DNA from: CBDEGK01 sp965237855
Lineage (GTDB): Bacteria; Pseudomonadota; Gammaproteobacteria; Pseudomonadales; Halieaceae
NCBI GenBank assembly: GCA_965237855.1
Contig: CBDEGK010000004.1
Coordinates: forward strand, 1,054,001-1,118,000
Length of the DNA: 64,000 nucleotides
Reading direction: 5' to 3'
The notes beneath the pieces are model-generated. The model was given only the letters and a program-made list of their open reading frames with translations. It was not told the DNA's origin and searched no databases. The translations under genes and the position numbers were made by a program. Positions 52,016-61,094 of the stretch are shown here, piece by piece. The number at the start of each line of letters is the position of its first letter. Positions within the stretch are counted from its first letter, which is position 1.

Positions 52016-52968
52016 ATGACGAACTGAAATCGAGCAACTCCCTGATCGGGAATAGCGAACAGATGCAATTCCGGCTGGAAGAAGAGGGATATCTCTATCT
52101 GCAACAAGTGCTGGATACTGGCCCTATTGTGGAACTTAGAGCCCACATTCTCGAAGTTTTCAGAGACAAGGGATGGCTACAGGCAGGCGACGGAGAGCTC
52201 GCTGGGCGCATTCCCACAGTTGAAGGCGAGGACGATTTTTTTGAGGTCTACGACGAGGTTCAAAAACTGGAATCGCTGCACAGCCTGGCCCATCAACCAG
52301 AGCTCGCAGAGATCATGCGCACAGCGGTGGGGCCCACTGCCTTTCCCCATCCTCTCGGTATCGTCCGCCTGGTTTTCCCGGAAAATCTGGAGTGCACAAC
52401 GCCTCCACACCAGGACTTCCCCAACAACCAGGGAACCGAAGCGCTGTACGCCAGCTGGATTCCACTGGCAGACTACCCCCGGGCGCTGGGTGGATTGTCT
52501 GTATTAGAGTCCTCCGGCAGCCTGGGTTTGTTACCCCTGGAGTTTTCCCTCGGAGCCGGTGGGCGTCAGTCCAGGCTGCCGGAGAAAGCTGCCAAATTGC
52601 GCTGGCTGACAACCGATTTTCGCTGCGGTGATGTATTGATTTTCGGGGATGGGCCGGTGTACCGCTCCCTACCCAATCACAGCGACGACCAATTTCGGTT
52701 GAGCGTGGACTTTCGCTTCCAGGAAGAGGGACAGCCGCTGACCCCCAGTGTACTGGAGCCTCATTTCGGCCGCCTCAGCTGGGATCAAATCTATGCGGAT
52801 TGGAGCTCCGGTGCCTTGCAGTATTACTGGCACAACAAAAACTATGATGTTGTTCCCTGGGATGACCGCATCCACGCCCTGCCTAATGATCACATCAGAG
52901 AGGCAATTCGCCTGTCGCGTCAGTACAAGCAGCGTCGCGAACAAGTCGGCGCCGGCAAGAAAAACTGA
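52012..52968 (+). CDS. Phytanoyl-CoA dioxygenase-like oxygenase
   Basis: Protein of 318 residues with a 2OG-Fe(II) PhyH-type core: the metal-binding His-x-Asp is in TTPPHQDFPNNQGTEALYASWIPLADY, and the distal histidine/arginine part in RSLPNHSDDQFRLSVDFRFQ. It probably hydroxylates a sugar or lipid decoration. It is the third gene of the exporter operon, so its product may act on the exported glycan. Its end faces the convergent GT2 gene three bases away. Confidence 0.8.
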   Translation: MNDELKSSNSLIGNSEQMQFRLEEEGYLYLQQVLDTGPIVELRAHILEVFRDKGWLQAGDGELAGRIPTVEGEDDFFEVYDEVQKLESLHSLAHQPELAEIMRTAVGPTAFPHPLGIVRLVFPENLECTTPPHQDFPNNQGTEALYASWIPLADYPRALGGLSVLESSGSLGLLPLEFSLGAGGRQSRLPEKAAKLRWLTTDFRCGDVLIFGDGPVYRSLPNHSDDQFRLSVDFRFQEEGQPLTPSVLEPHFGRLSWDQIYADWSSGALQYYWHNKNYDVVPWDDRIHALPNDHIREAIRLSRQYKQRREQVGAGKKN

Positions 52969-52970
52969 TA

Positions 52971-53978
52971 TCAAGCTGGAGGCTGATAGTGCAACCCCAG
53001 TCGCGCCAGGTGCTCAAAGACCATAGGTGAGGCAGCTGCCGGCAATGCTTCTTCGCCCTCATCTTGCGGTTGCAGCCACATCGCGGATGCGGGCATCTCT
53101 CCTCGCAGTATCGGGTTAATGGTCGGCCCCTGGAAATCCGCCCCCCTCAGTTGACGATACTCTTCCTGCAACTGAACAAACTTCTGCACCTGTTGCACGC
53201 CGCCGCCGGTTGTGACGCCCCCGTGAATCTGGTGGAAGCAGCCCTCGCCCAGCAAGTAATAGAGGGGTGGCGTGCCCAGTTCGCAGGCGCGCTTGTAAAA
53301 GTCATGATTGGACAAACCCCCTCCCGAGGCTTTGAAGGCCGGATCATAGCCTCCAAGGCCGTCGAAACGACTGCGCTTGAGGAATATGCAATTGCACTCT
53401 GCGATCGGCCCGGACCAGCCGAAGCGGGCTGAACCGGAAACGCTGGCGATCTCGAACAGTCGATAGCCGTCAGCAAGCCAGTCGATTCGTTCCAGTAACT
53501 GATCTTCGATTGCCTGGTTGTAGCCGCGTAGGCTGGACACACTTTGGTGCTCCGGTCCCAGATGAAATCCCAGCGTCGCCACAACCGCATCAGGGCTGGT
53601 TTCGAATGCATCTCGGGCTCCACGCAATACTCCCGGGGTCAACATTCGGGCTCCGTCGATGATGACAGCAACATGCTCGCCATAGCTTTGGGAAACCGCT
53701 TGGTTAATGGCGGTGCCGGGGGCAGGCAGGGCGTCGTCAACGCGTATTAAGCGAAAGTTCGTGCCATATCGGCTGACTTGGTCCTCAGACAGGGGCATTG
53801 GCGAGCCGTTGTCAACAACAATGACCTCGTAGTCGTCCGGCGTCATGTCGAGCTGGTAGCTACTACACAGGCTTTGCAGTGTGCGCTCGATTTCCCGTTG
53901 CATGTCATAGCAGATCACGATCACAGAGAACCGATAGCGGTGTTTTTTAACAAAGCGGAATATCCGCGACAAGCCCAT
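52971..53978 (-). CDS. GT2-like glycosyltransferase, GEGxFHQxHGGVTT subfamily, copy 3
   Basis: Protein of 335 residues, paralogue of the tandem pair at 24715/25647: FSVIVICYDMQREIERTL, DYEVIVVDNGSPM, VIIDGARMLTPG, GFHLGPEHQ, FEIASVSGSARFGW and GEGCFHQIHGGVTTG. The basic N-terminal helix (GLSRIFRFVKKHRYR) aligns with that of copy 1, which supports the ATG at 53978 over the GTG at 54023. It is transcribed alone, divergent from the large fusion gene. Confidence 0.78.
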   Translation of the reverse strand: MGLSRIFRFVKKHRYRFSVIVICYDMQREIERTLQSLCSSYQLDMTPDDYEVIVVDNGSPMPLSEDQVSRYGTNFRLIRVDDALPAPGTAINQAVSQSYGEHVAVIIDGARMLTPGVLRGARDAFETSPDAVVATLGFHLGPEHQSVSSLRGYNQAIEDQLLERIDWLADGYRLFEIASVSGSARFGWSGPIAECNCIFLKRSRFDGLGGYDPAFKASGGGLSNHDFYKRACELGTPPLYYLLGEGCFHQIHGGVTTGGGVQQVQKFVQLQEEYRQLRGADFQGPTINPILRGEMPASAMWLQPQDEGEEALPAAASPMVFEHLARLGLHYQPPA

Positions 53979-54057
53979 TTCGAGTTCTTCCGGAGGTGAC
54001 CGTAGACCCCGATTATGTGACACTATGAAAACCTAATAAATAGCTTTCCCTATATTC

Positions 54058-57000
54058 TTGTCGGCGCCTCCTGTGAAAAAGAATATCACCGTGCTGGGTA
54101 TGCATCGTTCGGGCACCTCACTGGTGGCCAACGCGCTAGCCAGTGCCGGTATGTACTGTGGTGAAACGCCTGAACTCATGGCCGCACGGGAGGACAATCC
54201 ATTGGGTTTTTTTGAACGGATTGATGTGGTTCAGCTCAATGACGAACTTCTCGAGGCCAGTGGCGGCAACTGGTTTACGCCTGTACTTCCGGGCGAGCCA
54301 TTCGCCGATTCTCTCACGGGACGCAGGGACGCCATTCTCACTACCTTGTCGGCCTCGGGGCCGTGGCTGATCAAAGATCCCAGAATGTTGCTGACCTGGC
54401 CATTCTGGTGCGACAGCCTGCAGCATACCCTGAAGATTTACGTATACCGCGAACCCGGCCCGGTTGCCCATTCTCTGCGTACCCGTAATCAATTTCCCCT
54501 GGAATACGGTTTCGCCCTGTGGGAAAGCTATAACCGTTCTATTCTCAGGGCATTGTCGGGCAACACATTTGTGGCGATTTCCTTTGAAGAGTTGTCTCGC
54601 AACCCAGTCGCCGGCCTTGCCTCACTATTCGACCAGCTCAGTCGTTTGGGCCTTACCATCAATGCTGACGCTGCTGACGGCATTTTCGATGCGCAACAAG
54701 ACCATGGCCGTGATTTACCGAGGGGCACGGAGGAACTTTTGAGCCCGTCCCAGCTGCAACTGCGCACCCTGTGTCAGCAATTGTGCTCCCAGGGAATTGT
54801 CAGCGAGACATTCTCTGTTCCAGAGATCAACGAACAACTGGTTCAGAATCTGCAAGATTTCGCCAGTGCCTTCGGCGCTCTCGCAACCGCCCGGCAGGTG
54901 GAAGAAAAGCTGGAAGTGATGACCCAGCAACACGATATGATTTACGCCCAGTACCTCTCGCTGCAAGACAGCCACAAAGCGCTGGGCAAAGCACACCGGA
55001 CCAGTGGTGAAGAACTGAAGTATCTGCGCCGGGAACACGAGGAGCATGAAAACCTGCAGGCACTCCACTCGCAATTGTGTGCGCAGCACGACGATCTGAA
55101 AACGGAACAAAAAACCTTGCTCGTACAGCTGCAGGCTCTGCAGCTCGAATTTGAACGAAGCCGTGATAAGGCGGATTACCTGTTCCACCAGTTGGACTTG
55201 AGCTACCGGAAACTGAACGACTTCATGTCTTCATTTCCAGGCCGGCTCACCAGCCTGGTCACGACCCTGTACAAGCTGGTGACCCTGCGTCCCCGGCGCA
55301 ATTCAGCGCTGGATGACCTGGTGGAGGATGCCCAGCAGCATCTCGATACCTACGCCAATTCAGTGATGGCTGGTCCCGACTCGCGCATACAAATGTTATG
55401 GCGCGTCATCCGCTACCTGCTGGCCCACCCTGTCAGCAGTTGGCAGAGTTTTTCCCTGCCGCGCCTCAAGCGCGCCCTGTCAGTGTGCCTGGGCGCCGAG
55501 CAGTCTGACCTCGCGATCTGGGTCGGGCAGCGCTTTCCCTCTGCCGTCAACGCCACTGAACACCATTTGCAGCCGCAGCTGGATGAGGATCTGGATACTC
55601 TCGAGCTGGTTTTTCCAGAAGACGATAAGCCCCGGGTTTCTATCGTTGTGCCGGTCTACAATGAATATCGCATGACCCTGTACTGCCTGCGCTCGGTATT
55701 GGAGCACAGCAGCGACGTGGCCTATGAACTGATCCTGGCAGACGACTGTTCCTCCGACCCGACCGCCACCATCAAAGAACGTGTTAAAAATATAAAGGTC
55801 GTGCGCGGCAAGGAGAACCGTGGCTTCCTGAGCAACTGCAACGCCGCAGCAGCGGAGGCGGTGGCAGACAATATACTCTTCCTCAACAACGATGTGGCCG
55901 TGACCCCAGGTTGGCTGAGCACCCTGCTCCACACCCTTGACGCGCACCCCGACATTGGCATTGTCGGGCCAAAGCTACTTTTTGGTGATGGGCAATTGCA
56001 GGAAGCCGGAGGCATCATCTGGGATGATGCCTCCGGCTGGAATTTTGGCCGCATGGATGATCCCGCTAAGCCTGAATACAACTATCTACGCGATACAGAT
56101 TATGTTTCCGGTGCCTGCCTGTTGGTCCGCTCCACCCTCTGGCAACAGCTTGGGGGCTTCGACAACCGCTATGTACCCGCCTATTACGAGGATACCGATA
56201 TCGCCTTCGAGGCCCGCGCTGCAGGCTATCGCGTGGTCTATCAGCCAGCGGCCTCAATCTACCATTTTGAGGGCATGTCCCACGGCACCGATCTCGCCAG
56301 TGGCATCAAACAACACCAGGTCGACAACCAGCAGAAATTCCGCGACAAGTGGGCTGCTGGATTGGCGGAGGAGCATTTCGAGAACAGCCAGCACCTGTTC
56401 CTGGCCAGGGACCGGAGTCGCCAGCGCCGCTGTGTACTGGTGATCGACCACTATGTTCCCTCCTATGACAAGGACGCTGGTTCCCGTTCAACCTGGATGT
56501 ACCTGCAGTTGTTGGTTGAGCTCGGCTACAACGTGAAGTTCCTTGGTGCCAACTTTTTCCCTCACCAACCCTATACCGAAGAGCTGCAACAAATGGGCGT
56601 AGAGGTGCTTGTGGGGGAACACTTCGCCAGGAATATAAAACGCTGGTTGCAAGACAATGCCAACTACATACATACCGTGTATGTGCACCGCCCCCACGTG
56701 GCAGAACAGTTTCTACCCATGCTGGAGCGTATGGAGCCACGGCCCAAGTTGATCTACTTCGGCCACGACCTGCACTACCTGCGCAAAGAAAGGGAGTTGG
56801 CCCTGACTGGGGATAGCAAGGTTGCGGCTGAGGGCCGCGAATGGCGCCAGCGCGAGTACGCGCTATTTCAGCGCTTTGACCAGGTCTACTATCCCTCCCA
56901 GGTTGAGATCGACGAAATACAGGGACAACAACCGGACCTGACCGCGCGGGCAATCCCTCTCTATGCACTCGACAACCACAGCAAGGCCGAAACCAAAACT

Positions 57001-57546
57001 GAAAACCGCAGTGGTCTTTTGTTCGTTGCAGGATTCAACCACCCACCCAATATTGATGCCATGCAGTGGTTTGTTGCTGAAGTGTTGCCCAAACTGAGGC
57101 AGTCTCAGCCGGAGGTGGTGCTGCATATAGTCGGCTCTAACGCGCCGCAGAGTATCACCTCGCTGGCGGCGGAACGGATCGTGGTGCACGGCTATGTCAG
57201 CGATGACCAACTAGAAATTCTCTACCGGGAGTGCGCTGTTGCCTGCGTGCCCCTGCGCTACGGTGCCGGTATCAAGGGCAAGGTCATCGAGGCGATACAA
57301 CACGGCATTCCACTGGTGACCACCAATGTCGGGGCCGAAGGTATTCCGGAAGCAGCCTCCGTCATGCAAATTGCCGATGATGCAGACAACTTTGCCCGCG
57401 CCTGCGCCTGCGCAATCAACGGGGAAGCTGAGGTAAATCGCATGCTGGAGCGCTACCCGGCATATCTTGAAAACAATTTCAGCAAGGCCAGGGCGGCCCG
57501 TATTATTGAGCTTGATTTTGGCAAAGCCACGCTGGAAAGCGCATGA
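54058..57546 (+). CDS. Sulfotransferase - coiled coil - GT2 - GT4 fusion protein
   Basis: Protein of 1,162 residues. Residues 1-230: sulfotransferase with PAPS loop ITVLGMHRSGTSLVANAL and KDPRMLLTWPFW. About 275-388: long coiled coil rich in Glu, Gln and His. About 524-770: GT2 domain (RVSIVVPVYNEYRMTLYCL, ELILADDCSSD, ENRGFLSNCNAAA, LFLNNDVAV, GGFDNRYVPAYYEDTDIAFEAR). About 790-1,150: GT4-like GT-B domain ending in LRYGAGIKGKVIEAIQHG and VTTNVGAEGI. Start may be TTG 54058 or GTG 54073; no good Shine-Dalgarno for either. It probably builds and sulfates part of one repeat unit. Overlaps the next gene (ATGA). Confidence 0.85.
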   Translation: MSAPPVKKNITVLGMHRSGTSLVANALASAGMYCGETPELMAAREDNPLGFFERIDVVQLNDELLEASGGNWFTPVLPGEPFADSLTGRRDAILTTLSASGPWLIKDPRMLLTWPFWCDSLQHTLKIYVYREPGPVAHSLRTRNQFPLEYGFALWESYNRSILRALSGNTFVAISFEELSRNPVAGLASLFDQLSRLGLTINADAADGIFDAQQDHGRDLPRGTEELLSPSQLQLRTLCQQLCSQGIVSETFSVPEINEQLVQNLQDFASAFGALATARQVEEKLEVMTQQHDMIYAQYLSLQDSHKALGKAHRTSGEELKYLRREHEEHENLQALHSQLCAQHDDLKTEQKTLLVQLQALQLEFERSRDKADYLFHQLDLSYRKLNDFMSSFPGRLTSLVTTLYKLVTLRPRRNSALDDLVEDAQQHLDTYANSVMAGPDSRIQMLWRVIRYLLAHPVSSWQSFSLPRLKRALSVCLGAEQSDLAIWVGQRFPSAVNATEHHLQPQLDEDLDTLELVFPEDDKPRVSIVVPVYNEYRMTLYCLRSVLEHSSDVAYELILADDCSSDPTATIKERVKNIKVVRGKENRGFLSNCNAAAAEAVADNILFLNNDVAVTPGWLSTLLHTLDAHPDIGIVGPKLLFGDGQLQEAGGIIWDDASGWNFGRMDDPAKPEYNYLRDTDYVSGACLLVRSTLWQQLGGFDNRYVPAYYEDTDIAFEARAAGYRVVYQPAASIYHFEGMSHGTDLASGIKQHQVDNQQKFRDKWAAGLAEEHFENSQHLFLARDRSRQRRCVLVIDHYVPSYDKDAGSRSTWMYLQLLVELGYNVKFLGANFFPHQPYTEELQQMGVEVLVGEHFARNIKRWLQDNANYIHTVYVHRPHVAEQFLPMLERMEPRPKLIYFGHDLHYLRKERELALTGDSKVAAEGREWRQREYALFQRFDQVYYPSQVEIDEIQGQQPDLTARAIPLYALDNHSKAETKTENRSGLLFVAGFNHPPNIDAMQWFVAEVLPKLRQSQPEVVLHIVGSNAPQSITSLAAERIVVHGYVSDDQLEILYRECAVACVPLRYGAGIKGKVIEAIQHGIPLVTTNVGAEGIPEAASVMQIADDADNFARACACAINGEAEVNRMLERYPAYLENNFSKARAARIIELDFGKATLESA

Positions 57547-58397
57547 AGAAGCGGTTGCTGCAGGCCCTGGCGCCTTTTCTCAAGCAACATGCTGAACGAC
57601 AAGTTATCGTACACGCGCATATGTTCAAAAATGCCGGTACCACCCTGGACTGGAGCCTGCAACGCAGTTTTGCAGAGCACCACCTGGACCATCGCGATGA
57701 TGACCGCATGCGCGAGGGTGCCAGTTACCTGGGACCCTATTTATCGGACAAGCCGGAGCTACAAGCCCTCTCCAGCCACTGGATCACCTTTCCGCTGCCG
57801 ACCTTGAAGGGCATACATCTGCACCTGCTACTGATGTTTCGCGATCCCATAGAACGCGTTCGCTCGGTCTACAACTTCGAGCGACGCCAACAGCCTGCGG
57901 AAACCCCCGGTTCAAGAAAAGCAAAGCAGCTGTGCTTCAAGGACTACGTAAAATGGCAATTGGAACCCATGCCGGGACCGGTGATAAAAAACTTTCAGAC
58001 TCGCTACTGTTCCGGCGATTACCTGGGAGAAGACATGGCACTGCTGCACGAAAAAGCGCGAGAAACTGTTGCGAGATTTCCGCTGGCAGGTGTCGTGGAT
58101 CGCTATGATGAATCCATGGTCTTGTTCGAGCATACGCTGAAGACCGATTTTCCATCTCTCGATCTGTCTTACCGTGTTCAAAACAGCAGTGCACCACAGC
58201 CGATGAACTTCTCAGAACGCCGGCAACAAGTACTGGAGGAATTGGGAGACGTAGCCGATGAAGTGATTGCCGCAAACCGCTATGACATAGAACTCTATGC
58301 AGAGGTCCTTACCCGGTTTGAGCAAAACTTTGCGGCGGTTCCCGACAGGCAGTCGAAGCTGTCTGACCTGCATCAACGCTGTGAGTCCCTCTCATGA
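57543..58397 (+). CDS. Sulfotransferase-family protein
   Basis: Protein of 284 residues. The PAPS loop is VHAHMFKNAGTTLDWSLQRSF and the 3'-phosphate site LLLMFRDPIERVRSVYNFERR, the Sulfotransfer_2 layout (heparan/chondroitin type). The C-terminal half is helical. It overlaps the fusion gene upstream (ATGA) and the glycosidase-like gene downstream (ATGA), so the three are one operon. Confidence 0.8.
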   Translation: MKKRLLQALAPFLKQHAERQVIVHAHMFKNAGTTLDWSLQRSFAEHHLDHRDDDRMREGASYLGPYLSDKPELQALSSHWITFPLPTLKGIHLHLLLMFRDPIERVRSVYNFERRQQPAETPGSRKAKQLCFKDYVKWQLEPMPGPVIKNFQTRYCSGDYLGEDMALLHEKARETVARFPLAGVVDRYDESMVLFEHTLKTDFPSLDLSYRVQNSSAPQPMNFSERRQQVLEELGDVADEVIAANRYDIELYAEVLTRFEQNFAAVPDRQSKLSDLHQRCESLS

Positions 58398-59908
58398 ACA
58401 GGGACTTTGTTCGCGCTGCACACTACTTCGCCGATGGCTGGGCTTTGAACATGTGGCAAGTGGCAGAGCCAAAGCGGTTTCGGGGTGATTTGCGCCAGAT
58501 CCGCCTGGACGGTTTCAACGCGATAATTGTCTTGGTGCCCTGGCGCGGCTTTCAAACCGACTGCCTGGTGCCCCAGTATGACCCGTTCTATGTCGCCCAG
58601 CTACAGCGCTTACTGAAGGCCGCAGAGAAGGAGAAACTGGAAGTCATTGTTCGCGCTTCCTACCTGCATCACAGCCTAGAGCAGAATGTGCCCAGTGCCT
58701 TTGCCATGGTAGGCAGGTTGCGAGAAGATCCAGCTACCATGAGCGCTTGGCTGGACTACCTGCGGAACCTGCACCAGGTATGCAGTCGCTACCGATCTTT
58801 CCGTCAGGCCTTTATTTCCTGGGAGGAGTTCTGGGGCTCATTCATCAAGCTGCAGCGCTACGAGGAGAGTCGGCGAGAACGCCTTATGGAACCGACGGGG
58901 TTCTCCAACTACCTCCAGGAGCGAGGAATCAGTGGCATAACAGCCATCCCCGAGGCTGAGGATCCCGCCTTCGAGCACTACCTGGCTTTTATCAACCAAA
59001 GTGTGCGTCAGCTCATCGAAGCAGCGAGTGAAGTTTTTCCCGGAATATCTGCCGAGTTCCGGGTTGACCTGGACCCGGTCAATGGCCCTGATGGCGTCAC
59101 TTGGCGGGCCAATGACAACTACGCGAACTGGCCCACAACCCGCTACAGCTACTGGGCACCGTTTATGGGCGCTGAGAATGTTGGCGAACTGCTTTCCAGT
59201 GAGCGCACGCTCGAACTCCTGCGCTACATAATGGGCCTGGTCACAGAGCAGGGGGAAAACTGCGATCACATTATCGACCAGTTTAATTTTGTCGATGACA
59301 CTGCCGCCTACATAAACGTACATGCGCGCATCGAGCCCGATGAAGTAAAGCAATTCCTCGAGGGAGCGGCACCGATACTGAAGAAGTTCAGCAGCGGATA
59401 CGGCATCTGGGCTTACCGGGATTACAAACAAAACATCCTCTACAACCCGAAATTCCTGATGGGGCTGGCCGGTTGGCAAGTGGTATCCGGGTCTGCCCGC
59501 CCGCTGGGCCGAAACAAGCCAGGTGTCAAGTTGGGCAGCAACACCATTCTGCGCCAGACATTGCCGGCGCCCGTCTCTGGGCTACAGCGGGCCATTCCAT
59601 TCACGGAATTCCAATTGGAGGTCGCGGGACTGGAGGAAAATGACCAGTTGCAGATTCGGATCAATGCGGGTCCCTGGCAAGCCATTGAAGTCGGAAATCT
59701 CGGTGGGACTGCTACCGTGCAAGTCGACTACGGTCAGGTCTGGGATGACGGTTTATTGATCGAGATTCGCAACAGCGGTGGCAGAACAACGCTCACCGGA
59801 ATGGTTTTCTACCACACGGTCTTCCAGTGTGGGATTCGGGATGTATCCGGACGGGAGGGACCTTACCTGGCCGCCCTGAGGGACTTCAATCAAAAACTTG
59901 GTGCTTGA
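58394..59908 (+). CDS. TIM-barrel (glycoside-hydrolase-like) protein with C-terminal beta domain
   Basis: Protein of 504 residues with no signal peptide. The first about 340 residues have the rhythm of a (beta/alpha)8 barrel: GWALNMWQVAEPKRFRGDLRQIRLDGFNAIIVLVPW, KLEVIVRASYLHHS, and FISWEEFWG (Glu144/Glu145), like GH5- or GH39-type enzymes, though I cannot name the family. A C-terminal beta-sandwich-like domain (about 370-490; SNTILRQTLPA, FTEFQLEVAGLEENDQLQIRINAGPW) resembles a carbohydrate-binding module. Being cytosolic, it may be a glycosyl-transferring or trimming enzyme instead of a scavenging hydrolase. Confidence 0.6.
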   Translation: MNRDFVRAAHYFADGWALNMWQVAEPKRFRGDLRQIRLDGFNAIIVLVPWRGFQTDCLVPQYDPFYVAQLQRLLKAAEKEKLEVIVRASYLHHSLEQNVPSAFAMVGRLREDPATMSAWLDYLRNLHQVCSRYRSFRQAFISWEEFWGSFIKLQRYEESRRERLMEPTGFSNYLQERGISGITAIPEAEDPAFEHYLAFINQSVRQLIEAASEVFPGISAEFRVDLDPVNGPDGVTWRANDNYANWPTTRYSYWAPFMGAENVGELLSSERTLELLRYIMGLVTEQGENCDHIIDQFNFVDDTAAYINVHARIEPDEVKQFLEGAAPILKKFSSGYGIWAYRDYKQNILYNPKFLMGLAGWQVVSGSARPLGRNKPGVKLGSNTILRQTLPAPVSGLQRAIPFTEFQLEVAGLEENDQLQIRINAGPWQAIEVGNLGGTATVQVDYGQVWDDGLLIEIRNSGGRTTLTGMVFYHTVFQCGIRDVSGREGPYLAALRDFNQKLGA

Positions 59909-59932
59909 GTCGGACAGCGCTCCTGAGCAACC

Positions 59933-60975
59933 CTAGAAAATCATCGGAATCTGCTTCTCAGGAAAATTTGAAGGCCCGAAGAACCAACACTCTATCGCGT
60001 AGCGATCGTGTTTCATCGTCGGCGACCAGGAGGTGCGATGCAGGTTAAAGTGATCGAAGAAGATGGCATCGCCGGGATTGAACTCGGGCGTTACCGGCGG
60101 TGTATCCGGGTATTGTTCCCGTACAAAATCGATACTGACGGTCCAGTCAAAACGAGCGCCATCGGTGCCAGTGGCAACAATTTCGTTAAAGCGCCGCGGC
60201 ACCAGCTCAATTCCCGGCGTATCCAGGTCTCCGCCACAGTGACTCAGTGCGATCCAGAGATTACAGCTACGAACGTAGGCCCCCATGAACGACCCATCCT
60301 GGTGCCAATCTGATTCGCCTGCCAGCTTGCCAACTCGACGCAACACCCATTTCCTGACGGATACACAAGGGGGCTCACCAAGATACTCCTGCAGGATGCT
60401 GTGCAGGCTCAACTCTTCGTAGAGATCGAATACCTGTTGCATGACACGCGGGGAGTCGGCGGCCCAGATGCCACCGGCCTTCACCACAAATTGGCGCCCG
60501 GTACCAACCGGGTGGTCCTTTAAGGACTTCGGGGGGGCGTACCAGGGGGCCGTTTTTTCCGGGGTTGTGTCGCTGATACCCTTTTCCCGACCAGCCATGG
60601 CCAGGTCAATACCGTCTTTCAGCGGCTGAATGTATTTCTGGGCAACGAGATTGCGGACAATAAGCGAACCATGATGCTGTATACCACCGCCGAGGGTCCT
60701 GGTGGACAGCTGCTCGACCAGGACCTCGGGGATACTGCCACTTCCTGTAGTTGCTCGAAAGGATCTTCAAGCGCAGGGGGCCACTCGGCTTTCGAGGCTG
60801 GCCATTCAATCCGCTTGAAAGCTTCAATGCGTAGTTCGGCAATGCGTCTTTCCAACTGGAAGTCACCTTGCTTTCGATTGAGACTGCTGAGCGCGGCAAT
60901 GGCCTCAATCCAATCACCTCCGCGTTCCAGCTTATCGATCCGGTCGAGTTCTGCTTCGACATTCACACTGTTCAT
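59933..60975 (-). pseudogene. Frameshifted phytanoyl-CoA dioxygenase-like gene
   Basis: Reads as one gene of about 347 codons with a single lesion. The 5' part (60975 downward) encodes MNSVNVEAELDRIDKLERGG to LQEVAVSP; the frame then breaks. One base more in the C tract at 60728-60731 (4 C on the minus strand, 5 expected) restores EVLVEQLSTRTLGGG, IQHHGSLIVRNLV, then AMAGREKG and the PhyH core with the iron site ESDWHQDGSFMGA and HFNLHRTSW. Homopolymer slippage or a sequencing error are both possible. The 3' part alone (from 60598) could not form the complete domain. Confidence 0.75.
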
Positions 60976-61094
60976 GATTTACGACCTGGCCCCACTGCAG
61001 TTCAGTGTAGAATGAGACCAACGAATCATGCAATGGGAAGTTTCGAGATGAGTGCCTGTTTATGGAGTGGATCACTACGTGAGCGGAAGCCAGG

